From IMG/VR virus record IMGVR_UViG_3300020192_000013, positions 1-55,245 of that record: a DNA stretch of 55,245 nucleotides. One strand, 5' to 3'. This document shows, piece by piece, positions 14,439-21,255 of the stretch. How positions within the stretch are numbered: the stretch's first letter is position 1; each line of letters opens with the position of its first letter. Below the pieces are notes generated by a model that ran no database searches, was not told the DNA's origin, and worked only from the letters and a program-made list of their open reading frames with translations. The position numbers were made by a program, and so were the translations under genes. The DNA comes from a virus.

Positions 14439-14905
14439 CAGCAGAAGCCGTTGCCCTCGAGGGCCGCGCGCGTGAAGATCGGCGCCGCCGTGCTCGTGCT
14501 GAGCGAGCTCACGTTGGTGATGTCGCCGCCGGCCGCGCCGCCGATCTGGTCGCGGCCGATGCCCGGCAGGTCAATGCGCCCCTCGCCCGCAGTCGCGTAC
14601 AGCACGGACGACGGGGCGCCGAACTCGCCGAGCTTGATCTCGCGCCCGTACCAGTTGGCGATGATCGACCACTCGTCGAACGCCAGCGCGCGCAGCACTT
14701 CGTACGCCGCGCCCGTCGCCGGGACGGGACCGTCCGACGTGACGCCCGAGTATCCGCCGCGCGATGCGGATGCGACCACGGCGGCGTCGGCGCGAAGAAT
14801 CCACGCAGCGCGCGCGGACGGGTCGCCCATCGCGGCGTACTTCGCAGCGCCAGTGACGGCGCCGCCGAGGACCGCAGTGATGTACGCGTCAGAAAGAAAC
14901 GGCAT
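14438..14905 (-). CDS. Head-tail connector-type protein (Mu gp36/DUF1320-like candidate)
   Basis: A 155-aa protein (MPFLSDAYITAVLGGAVTGAAKYAAM). In Mu-like head modules a protein of this size that takes part in connecting head and tail lies between the capsid gene and the gpG-type gene. The N-terminal helices followed by DEWSIIANWYGREIKLGEF fit an all-helical adaptor with an extended C-terminus. The assignment rests on synteny and rough pattern only. Confidence 0.6.
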   Translation of the reverse strand: MPFLSDAYITAVLGGAVTGAAKYAAMGDPSARAAWILRADAAVVASASRGGYSGVTSDGPVPATGAAYEVLRALAFDEWSIIANWYGREIKLGEFGAPSSVLYATAGEGRIDLPGIGRDQIGGAAGGDITNVSSLSTSTAAPIFTRAALEGNGFC

Positions 14906-14935
14906 CTCGACACCTCTTCACTGCGGCGATCGTTG

Positions 14936-15154
14936 TCAGTCGGCGAGAGCGAACTGGCCAGGCTTGTCGCCGAAGATTGCGCCGCACCGGAAGGCGTTGC
15001 GCGTCGTCGACTTGGTCACTTCGATCCAGTAGACGCCCGCGTCGTCGGCCTCGCCGAGCACCTTGCCCGGCCACGGACCTGCGCCGCCTTCGGTCGTGTA
15101 CGTGATCGCGTCACCGACTGCCGGTGCGCTCTTCTTGCTCTTGTGCGTGCTCAT
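14936..15154 (-). CDS. Small SH3-like protein, unknown
   Basis: A 72-aa protein (MSTHKSKKSAPAVGDAITYTTEGGAGPWPGKVLGEADDAGVYWIEV...) ATGA-coupled to the upstream 198-aa gene. A basic start precedes a small beta-barrel-like pattern (VGDAITYTTEGGAGPWPGKVLG ... FALAD) similar to small SH3-like accessory proteins. It lies between capsid and connector genes, so a head decoration or stabilisation role is possible. Confidence 0.6.
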   Translation of the reverse strand: MSTHKSKKSAPAVGDAITYTTEGGAGPWPGKVLGEADDAGVYWIEVTKSTTRNAFRCGAIFGDKPGQFALAD

Positions 15155-15747
15155 CGCTGGCCTCCCTGTTTGTTCTGCGCGTTGACGTTGCCGCCGCCGC
15201 TGCTGCCGATGCCGTGCTTCGCGAGCGCGGTCGCAACCGCCTCGGCGATGAGCACCGCGAGCTCGACCTGGCCGGCGCGCGTGGCGTGCGTGGTCGCGTC
15301 GCCCTCCATGCGCTTCTCCGCGAGCGCGATCGGCTGGAGTTCGCTGAGCACGTCGATGGACGCGAACGGCAGGATGTCGCGGTCGTTCAGCTCGCGGAAC
15401 ACGGCCTGCGGCGACGAGCCGTACGCTTGCTCCGGCTGCTTGTTGTCGGTCATCCACTTCGCCACGCGCTTGACGTAGAGCTTGGTAGCGACTTCGACGG
15501 CGGCTTCGTCGGTCTCGACGAGCGCCATCACGCTGGCAAGTCCCGACTTGTAGATCTGAATCTCATGCACGCCGGCCACGGCGTCGGGACACTGGCAGTG
15601 CCCGACTCCGTGAAAGCGGCCATCGCCCATCACCATGCCCGTCGAGCCGGGCCGCAGCGTCACGCGCAGCAAGAGCCGATGCTCACGGCGCCCAGTCGCT
15701 GCGGTGTGTCCGTGCGGCGTTGCCGAGTCGTATTGTTCGTGTTCCAT
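15151..15747 (-). CDS. Hypothetical structural-module protein
   Basis: A 198-aa protein starting MEHEQYDSATPHGHTAATGRR with AGGAG upstream. The first 60 residues are His/Gly/Arg-rich with a CQCPDA motif; the middle is helical with VYVKRVAKWMTDNKQPEQAYG-like character; the C-terminal 60 residues form an Ala-rich helix and a Gly/Asn/Gln tail. It is the first gene downstream of the major capsid gene. Function unknown. Confidence 0.6.
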   Translation of the reverse strand: MEHEQYDSATPHGHTAATGRREHRLLLRVTLRPGSTGMVMGDGRFHGVGHCQCPDAVAGVHEIQIYKSGLASVMALVETDEAAVEVATKLYVKRVAKWMTDNKQPEQAYGSSPQAVFRELNDRDILPFASIDVLSELQPIALAEKRMEGDATTHATRAGQVELAVLIAEAVATALAKHGIGSSGGGNVNAQNKQGGQR

Positions 15748-15868
15748 GTCATCTCCTCTTGATGCGCTGTCAGAAAAATCAGCGGGGCCGCGTGCCGGAG
15801 TCGAACCGGCGAGACCGATCGCGGCTGTCGTGCGACGCGCTCACGCCGAAGCGGAGCGCGTCAGTTGC
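15748..15868 (-). promoter_or_regulatory. Structured gap after capsid gene: hairpin, T-arm-like minihelix, T-run
   Basis: On the minus strand the capsid stop is followed by a 9-bp hairpin (TGACGCGCT with AGCGCGTCG, at about 15833-15863), then the T-arm-like structure at 15787-15824, then a run of five T (about 15775-15779). Strong structure followed by T's suggests an intrinsic or partial terminator that would lower expression of genes after the capsid gene. The T-run is about 8 bases from the last stem, so termination would be weak. Confidence 0.5.
15787..15824 (-). ncRNA. tRNA T-arm/acceptor-like minihelix
   Basis: On the minus strand GCCGG-TTCGACT-CCGGC forms a perfect T-arm with the canonical TTCRANY loop. 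It is enclosed by GCCGCG (15819-15824) pairing with CGCGGC (15787-15792). No D-arm or anticodon arm can be drawn, so it is not a normal tRNA. It could be a tRNA remnant, a processing site for RNase P or RNase Z, or simply part of a terminator structure. Confidence 0.4.
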
Positions 15869-16855
15869 TCAGGTCGTTCCGTTGCTCCAGAACGCGCTCT
15901 GCCACATGCCGGGCGCGTACGCACCGTCGGCGATCAGCCCGTACGTGTAGCGGTCGGTCGCCATCACGGTCGGCGAGTCGAGCGCCACGTCGAGTTGCTC
16001 AGTCGGCGGCATGCCTTCGAGGTACATCGCGGGCTTGATCTGCCCCGCGTTGACGGGCGCTCCGAGTAGGTACCACCACGCCGCTCGCGTGCCGGTGAGG
16101 CGCGGATTGACGACGAGGTTGACGACGCCGCTGTTGACGTTGCTGATCGCCGCAGACGCGACGAGAGACGCCGCCGCGTCGAGCACGCCGCCTGCGGTGA
16201 TGCCCTGCGAGCGGAGGTCCGCAGCGGTGATCTCGAGACCGGGCGCGCGGTTGGTCGGCCCGACGACGAGCGTGCGCGGGAGCACGTAGAACGGGTCGCT
16301 GCTCTCACGGCCGAGGCTGGCCATGCCCGCGTATGCCGCGTTGAACGCCGCGTGCGAAAGCGCAGCCGTACCGAGGTTCGACTGCGTCGCGCCCGCAGGT
16401 CCGTTCGGGTGCGACGCCGAGAACAGCGCCACGCCGTCGTAGGCAGTCGGGCCGGCGCCCGCGTTCAGGAAGAGCATCTCGTGCAGAAGCTCGACCTTGT
16501 ACGACGCGGCTGCCGACAGGAACCGGCGAATGCGACGCTCGACGACGCCGATCTTGTCGTAGCGCACGTCGCGACGACGAATCATCATCGTCTTCTCGTA
16601 CGTCTTCAGCGTGATGTTGAGCACGTTCGGGCGCACAACGATGGTCTCGCGACCACCGATGAACTCGCGCCACAAACCGATGGTGTCCTCGAAGATGACC
16701 TGCGCGATCGAGCCGTTCTCATTGCTGAGATCCTCGGTGAACGCGGTCACGAGCGGGTCGTCGGACTGGTTGATGAAGAATTCATCGAAGGCGGTACGGA
16801 ACGAAGTGACGCTCGCGTCGAGCGCAGCGTTATTGATGACGTGACTCTGGTCCAT
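15869..16855 (-). CDS. Major capsid protein (Mu gpT-like)
   Basis: A 328-aa protein with AAAGGA before its ATG. Near the N-terminus TSFRTAFDEFFINQSDDPLVTAFTEDLSN matches the start of Mu gpT-type capsid proteins, and LPRTLVVGPTNR and MYLEGMPPTEQ fit the later strands. No N-terminal delta domain is present, so scaffolding is expected from the protease/scaffold gene at 17341-18771. The order portal, gpF, protease/scaffold, decoration, capsid is exactly that of Mu-like heads. Confidence 0.85.
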   Translation of the reverse strand: MDQSHVINNAALDASVTSFRTAFDEFFINQSDDPLVTAFTEDLSNENGSIAQVIFEDTIGLWREFIGGRETIVVRPNVLNITLKTYEKTMMIRRRDVRYDKIGVVERRIRRFLSAAASYKVELLHEMLFLNAGAGPTAYDGVALFSASHPNGPAGATQSNLGTAALSHAAFNAAYAGMASLGRESSDPFYVLPRTLVVGPTNRAPGLEITAADLRSQGITAGGVLDAAASLVASAAISNVNSGVVNLVVNPRLTGTRAAWWYLLGAPVNAGQIKPAMYLEGMPPTEQLDVALDSPTVMATDRYTYGLIADGAYAPGMWQSAFWSNGTT

Positions 16856-16882
16856 TGGAATCCTTTGTCGCCCTCAGGGCGA

Positions 16883-17308
16883 TCAGATGGTCGCGACGCC
16901 GAGGATCGTGATCCACGACCGGGTGGCAGAAACGAATTCCTTGACGACTCCGACCTTGGCGTCGTTGGTCGCACCGGCGACCGAGGTCACCACGTCGTTG
17001 TCGAACACGACGGCGGGACTGCCGACGAGCGCGAGCATCGTCACGTTCGTCTGGAGCAGTTCGTCGTGCCCAAACATCACCTCGATCAGCGTGGTGCCGG
17101 ACGCCGCGCTGGTGCGCGTCATCGTGGCGATGCCGACGACGGCGATGCCTGCCGCGTCACTCGCGTTGACCGCGGCCTGCGTCGCGCTCGTGACGGCGAC
17201 GATGGCCCCCTCGAAGATGGTCGTGCTCGCGGTCATGGTGTACTTGGCGAAGTACGGAATCGCGTTGTTGCGGTGCAGCCGTGCGGTGCTGGTCGTGAGG
17301 ACGGTCAT
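16883..17308 (-). CDS. Capsid decoration/stabilisation-type protein
   Basis: A 141-aa protein starting MTVLTTSTARLHRNNAIPYFAKYTMTASTTIFEGAIVAVTS, with AGGAGAT at 6 bases. It is rich in Thr, Val and Ala and follows the beta pattern of head decoration proteins (FEGAIVAVTS ... AAGIAVVGIATMTRT). It stands between the scaffold and capsid genes, the position of gp33-type decoration proteins in Mu-like heads. Confidence 0.7.
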   Translation of the reverse strand: MTVLTTSTARLHRNNAIPYFAKYTMTASTTIFEGAIVAVTSATQAAVNASDAAGIAVVGIATMTRTSAASGTTLIEVMFGHDELLQTNVTMLALVGSPAVVFDNDVVTSVAGATNDAKVGVVKEFVSATRSWITILGVATI

Positions 17309-17340
17309 GGTCTTATCTCCTGTGTTTCTTTGGGCCGCGC

Positions 17341-18222
17341 TCAGGCGGACGTGTGGCGTTCGGCGTGCTTCGCGAGCCAACGCGTTTCGAACTCAGTGGC
17401 GACGGCGCCCTTGAGTCCGCGCGATCGACTCGCCTGTCGCGCCAGTGAGCGCGGGTCAGTCAGTCCGAGTTGGCTCACGTCGGCCGTGCTCGTGTGCGTG
17501 GTGGCCTTGGCCGGCGCTGCGACTGCGCCGCTCGCGACCTGCCCCGAGGGCGGCAGCACCGGCAAGCGCGTGTCGTACGCCGAGAGCGCGATGGACTCGG
17601 ACTGCGCCGACAGCGACAGGAACGTCGCGCGCTCGGACTCGCCCGCCTTGCCCTGCGTGAGCAGCCGCGAGAACGAAGCCGCGATGCGAGCCTCGGTCTC
17701 CGCTGCCGTGCGCTTGGCCAGGTCGGCCGTGAGCGCGGCGATCTGCGTTGCCTGCGCGTTGGCGCGTGCGGTGAGCTCCACGATGCGCCCGCGGTCTGCG
17801 TCGCGCGCGAGCGCTGCGGCGGCTGCCGGTGCGTCGCTGGACATTCCCGATGCGGCGGTGCCCGACAGCAGCGCGACGAGCGCGTCGCCGTTGGCCTCGA
17901 CGGCCGCGAGCAGCGTCGGCGCGTCCATGCCCGTGAGCGTCATGAGTTTGTCGACCAGCATCGCAGCGCCGGTGTCGACCTCTTCGGCGGCGTCGTCGTA
18001 GACCATGCCGTCCATCAGCGCGACGCGCTTGGCGAGCGTCACGAGTCGCGAGAGCTGCGCCTCGTCGGCGACAAGCTCCGGAGTCTCCGGCAGCGGCTCA
18101 TCGAACATCGCGCTTGCGAGCGAAACGAGCGCGTCGAATGCCTTCTTCATCTTGTCGGGCGACGCGTCCTTCTTGAGACCGAGTGCCGTTGCGATCGAGG
18201 CGAGTACCTTGGTGGGGTCCAT
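17341..18222 (-). CDS. Nested scaffold protein from internal start
   Basis: Within the protease gene an in-frame ATG at 18222 (MDPTKVLASIATALGLKKDA) is preceded by AGGA at 8 bases. The 293-aa product would contain only the helical scaffold region, without the protease. Mu makes its scaffold gpZ from the gpI gene in this way. The internal ribosome site is seen in the sequence; its use is inferred. Confidence 0.5.
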   Translation of the reverse strand: MDPTKVLASIATALGLKKDASPDKMKKAFDALVSLASAMFDEPLPETPELVADEAQLSRLVTLAKRVALMDGMVYDDAAEEVDTGAAMLVDKLMTLTGMDAPTLLAAVEANGDALVALLSGTAASGMSSDAPAAAAALARDADRGRIVELTARANAQATQIAALTADLAKRTAAETEARIAASFSRLLTQGKAGESERATFLSLSAQSESIALSAYDTRLPVLPPSGQVASGAVAAPAKATTHTSTADVSQLGLTDPRSLARQASRSRGLKGAVATEFETRWLAKHAERHTSA

Positions 18223-18771
18223 TGCGAGAGTCCTTTGCGTGGGTCGCGCGGGAGCCCCGACGCGAGAGAGTGTGATCGGCGTCATGCCGGGCAAGAATGG
18301 CGAGTTGGTGAGCCCGAGTTCGTACATCTCAGCGAGTCCCGCGGGCTCACCAGATGCGCGGTCGATCGGCGCGAAGTCGACTACCACGCTGCAATAGCGG
18401 TACTCACCGGCGCGGATGTGCTGCGCGGCGGTATCGGTCCACTCGACGCGGCCCCATAGCTCGGCGCCGTCGTCGCCCGCGCGCACTTCCATCTCGCGAA
18501 TCCAGCCGGCAGCCGGGACGGGCTTGCCGCTGCTGTGCTCGGGATGCCCGTACGTGACGGGGAGAGGATTCTCGTCAGCGTCGAAGCGCGCGACGATGTG
18601 GCTGAGCGCCTCGCCGGTGAACGCGAACTCACCGGACGGGTGGCCCTTCCACACCGACGCGTAGGCCATCTCGACCCACGACTCGGGTGCGCCGGCTGCC
18701 AGCAATGGCAGCTTCGCGCGCAGCGATACGACACTGCGCCCGCGAATGGTGAGCGCTGTTGCTTGGCCCAT
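17341..18771 (-). CDS. Mu gpI-like prohead protease/scaffold
   Basis: A 476-aa protein. Residues about 35-150 carry the phage Mu I protease signature: FTGEALSHIVARFDADENPLPVTYGHPE, then AGWIREMEVRAGDDGAELWGRVEWTDTAAQHIRAGEYRYCSVVV. The C-terminal part (from about residue 184) is an Ala-rich coiled coil ending in KHAERHTSA, as expected of a scaffold domain removed during head maturation. In Mu the full product is the maturation protease and the C-terminal part alone is the scaffold; an internal start here (18222) would allow the same. Confidence 0.85.
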   Translation of the reverse strand: MGQATALTIRGRSVVSLRAKLPLLAAGAPESWVEMAYASVWKGHPSGEFAFTGEALSHIVARFDADENPLPVTYGHPEHSSGKPVPAAGWIREMEVRAGDDGAELWGRVEWTDTAAQHIRAGEYRYCSVVVDFAPIDRASGEPAGLAEMYELGLTNSPFLPGMTPITLSRVGAPARPTQRTLAMDPTKVLASIATALGLKKDASPDKMKKAFDALVSLASAMFDEPLPETPELVADEAQLSRLVTLAKRVALMDGMVYDDAAEEVDTGAAMLVDKLMTLTGMDAPTLLAAVEANGDALVALLSGTAASGMSSDAPAAAAALARDADRGRIVELTARANAQATQIAALTADLAKRTAAETEARIAASFSRLLTQGKAGESERATFLSLSAQSESIALSAYDTRLPVLPPSGQVASGAVAAPAKATTHTSTADVSQLGLTDPRSLARQASRSRGLKGAVATEFETRWLAKHAERHTSA

Positions 18772-18790
18772 GCGGCCTCCTATCGGGTAG

Positions 18791-19615
18791 TCAGCGGATG
18801 AACGACGCGGCCCCGAATCCTGGCGTCAGCTCGAAGCCGGCCGGAATGCTCGTCGAGATGACGATGCCCTCTTCGTCGACCTCTTCCTGCGAATAGGTCA
18901 CGACGCTGCACCGGCACTGAAAGCCGCACGGCGGGAACACACCGGCGAAGGTCGCGTCGTCCGCGCGCCACGTCACGCCGTCCATCGGCGCATGCGTCGC
19001 TCGTACCCGCGTATCCTGCACCGTGCGGTATTGCCGATACGGTCGCGCCGCGATGACGTCCGGCGACTGCATCTGCGCGTATCGCCCGGCGCCGTACGCG
19101 CTAGCGACTTGCGTGCGGTAGACGTTCTCGAGATACGACGGGTCAGCCGGCGAGATGCCGAGTGCCACGCTGTCGGCGTTCACGGCGTCGCGGAACTCGC
19201 GCAGAGTGCCGCCCTTCTCGAGCGTGCGTGTCAGCTGGTCGATCGCCGTCTGCGATATCGTGTCGAGCTGGTCGTCGCTGTAGATGGCCGCGCGCCGCCG
19301 ATACGCGCCGAGCACTTCGTCGAGCAGCGCCGGGTCGCCGCCGCGCGTGCGCCAGAACGCAACCGCCTCGGCGAAGGACAGCCGCAGGAACGCCGGCCGC
19401 ATGTCGAGCGCGAGGAGCCGTGCGCTGTCGGCGGGTGCGAGTTCCACGAGCCGCACGAACATTTGGCCGGCGAGGTCGGCGAGCACCATCGGCTCGTACG
19501 TGAGCGCCTCGATCGTCTCGTCGCCGCGGAACTTCTCGACGGCCGCGCGCACCGCCTCGGGTCCGCCCTCCGCCGCCGCCGCGATAGCCTCGCGCATCGG
19601 CGCGAAGGCGCCCAC
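18791..19615 (-). CDS. Minor head protein, Mu gpF/SPP1 gp7-like (DUF935 C-terminal region may be fused)
   Basis: A 274-aa product from the GTG at 19615. The gpF-type region starts near LRLSFAEAVAFWRTRGG and ends with YRTVQDTRVRATHAPMDGVTW ... FPPCGFQCRCSVVTYS, the conserved RxxHxxxDG and CRC motif region. The first 80 residues (MREAIAAAAEGGPEAVRAAVEKF ... YEPMVLADLAGQMF) resemble the C-terminal domain of DUF935 portals. The GTG has no ribosome site, and the frame stays open 55 codons and more upstream without a start, to an in-phase -1 slippery site in the portal gene. The protein may therefore be made as a portal fusion. Confidence 0.75.
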   Translation of the reverse strand: MGAFAPMREAIAAAAEGGPEAVRAAVEKFRGDETIEALTYEPMVLADLAGQMFVRLVELAPADSARLLALDMRPAFLRLSFAEAVAFWRTRGGDPALLDEVLGAYRRRAAIYSDDQLDTISQTAIDQLTRTLEKGGTLREFRDAVNADSVALGISPADPSYLENVYRTQVASAYGAGRYAQMQSPDVIAARPYRQYRTVQDTRVRATHAPMDGVTWRADDATFAGVFPPCGFQCRCSVVTYSQEEVDEEGIVISTSIPAGFELTPGFGAASFIR

Positions 19616-19638
19616 CGCGGCAATCGTCGTGCGTGCTG

Positions 19639-21237
19639 CTAGCTCGTAGGGCCGGCCGATCGTGGCACGCGCGCGAACTTGCGCTGGCTCGTCGGCGAGG
19701 CTGAGGACGTCGGCGAAGTCGGGGTGTGCGTCGACAAGGCCGGCATCCCACCCGCCGAGAGAGGCGATGTCGGGAAAGGGGAAGCCGCGGGCGTCCCCCC
19801 GGACGCGGGCGTAGCAGGGGCCGCAGGCGTCGACGCAGCCGGAGTCGGCTCCGATGCGGACAGCGCCGAGAAGCCGTAGGCAGGCGCCGCTGCGGCGGGC
19901 ACGTAGAACTCGTCGCCGCCCTCGGCGAGAGGCGGGAGACCGGCGCCCGCGAGCACCTGATTGAACGTCACGCGCCCGGTGTTGATCGCGTCGATCGGCA
20001 CGGCGGTCGCGTCGTCGAACACGCTCGCGATCAGCGGCATCGGCGTGTCGCTCGGGAAGCGATTGTAGCGGGCGATCGGCACCACGCAGTCACGCGTGAC
20101 CGAGTCCCACATCAGCTGCGCATCGGTCTTGCTGCCCTCGACGCGCACGCCATCCTTGACCGTGTCGGCTGCGCGCGAGCCGTTGACGCCGCTCTTCACG
20201 AGGTCCGGAGGCACGCCCAGCCCGATGAAGATCTGCTCGTCGCACCACGCGAGCAGCCCCTGATACGTCGGCAGCGATCCGGACGCGGCGCCGGGGATGA
20301 CCTGCACATCGCTGTTCCCGCCGGTAACGCCGACGCTGTCGAACGTCATCTGCACGAGATCCTCGAGCATCTGCGCGCGCTGCGGACCATCGGACAAGTC
20401 GCCCATGCGGCCGAGGATGAACGGGTTGCCGAACCGCTCGATGCCGTTGAGCCAGAACATCGTCCCCTTGCCCTTGAAGCACCACGGCCAGACGATGCTC
20501 GCGAACTGCCCCTGGTCCATCGGGCGGCCCTGCTCGGTATTCGGGACGTGAATCAGCCAGCGCGCGCGGCGCTGCTCCGGCGTGTCAGCCTTCGCCGCCG
20601 CCGGGTCGGTGTTGGGATTCGGCTGCTCAGTCGAGAGCCAGTAGCTGTCGGCGTTCTTCACGCTTACGGACCACTCGGGACCGACGCCCGCCATCGTCTC
20701 CCAGCGCACGCCGCGCGTCAGCACCTGCACCGGCGTCGGCAGGTACGCGCCGGAGTCGCGCGACCACACGAGCTCGTGGACGCTGATCGACGGTCCGATC
20801 GCGTCGAGCACGCGCATGAAGAAAGTGACGTCGAGCGTCAGCAGCCAGCGGTTGACGAGCGCCGCGAGCTCTTCCGCGTTGCGGCGCTTCACGGGGTCAG
20901 CGATGTCCGGCGGCGCCTTGCATGTGAACGCGCGGCCGGCGACGGCGATGCGGCGAATCTCGTAAGCGCGCCGCACGATCGGGTCGCGCTTGGCTTGCGT
21001 GAAAAGGTCGCACCACTGCTCGAGCCGGCCCATGTCGAGGTCGCGTAGCGCCGTGCCGATGCGCGTCGGCGTGACCGTCTGCATCGCGCGCGAGCCGATC
21101 GACGACAGGCGCGGACGCGTGAGCACCTGCGCCTGCGGTGGCTGCACGGGCTGCGCCGGCGTCGCGGCGAGTTCGATCGCGCCGGTCGTGACGACGCGGG
21201 CCAGTGTGGCACGCTGGCGATTCTTGCGGGAGGTCAT
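19639..21237 (-). CDS. Portal protein, DUF935/Mu gp29-like
   Basis: A 532-aa protein with GGGAGG about 10 bases upstream. The body matches DUF935 portals: SRAMQTVTPTRIGTALRDLDMGRLEQWCDLFTQAKRDPIVRRAYEIRRIAVAGRAFTC; WPWCFKGKGTMFWLNGIERFGNPFILGRM; EQIFIGLGVPPDLVKSGVNGSRA. The final 75 residues are low-complexity Ala/Ser/Pro/Thr and lack the usual helical C-terminal domain, which instead appears in the -1 frame continuing into the next gene. It forms the dodecameric DNA gate at the head vertex. Confidence 0.85.
   Translation of the reverse strand: MTSRKNRQRATLARVVTTGAIELAATPAQPVQPPQAQVLTRPRLSSIGSRAMQTVTPTRIGTALRDLDMGRLEQWCDLFTQAKRDPIVRRAYEIRRIAVAGRAFTCKAPPDIADPVKRRNAEELAALVNRWLLTLDVTFFMRVLDAIGPSISVHELVWSRDSGAYLPTPVQVLTRGVRWETMAGVGPEWSVSVKNADSYWLSTEQPNPNTDPAAAKADTPEQRRARWLIHVPNTEQGRPMDQGQFASIVWPWCFKGKGTMFWLNGIERFGNPFILGRMGDLSDGPQRAQMLEDLVQMTFDSVGVTGGNSDVQVIPGAASGSLPTYQGLLAWCDEQIFIGLGVPPDLVKSGVNGSRAADTVKDGVRVEGSKTDAQLMWDSVTRDCVVPIARYNRFPSDTPMPLIASVFDDATAVPIDAINTGRVTFNQVLAGAGLPPLAEGGDEFYVPAAAAPAYGFSALSASEPTPAASTPAAPATPASGGTPAASPFPTSPLSAGGMPALSTHTPTSPTSSASPTSQRKFARVPRSAGPTS
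19774..19780 (-). other. In-phase -1 slippery heptamer C CCT TTC in portal gene
   Basis: Portal codons 487-488 are CCT TTC preceded by C, a textbook X XXY YYZ site. A -1 slip gives CCC TTT and enters the frame of the gpF-like gene, which is open for 55 codons from here to its first usable start (GTG 19615). The same heptamer occurs in phase in the tail chaperone gene. Confidence 0.45.
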
Positions 21238-21255
21238 CGTGGAATAGCCTCCCTG

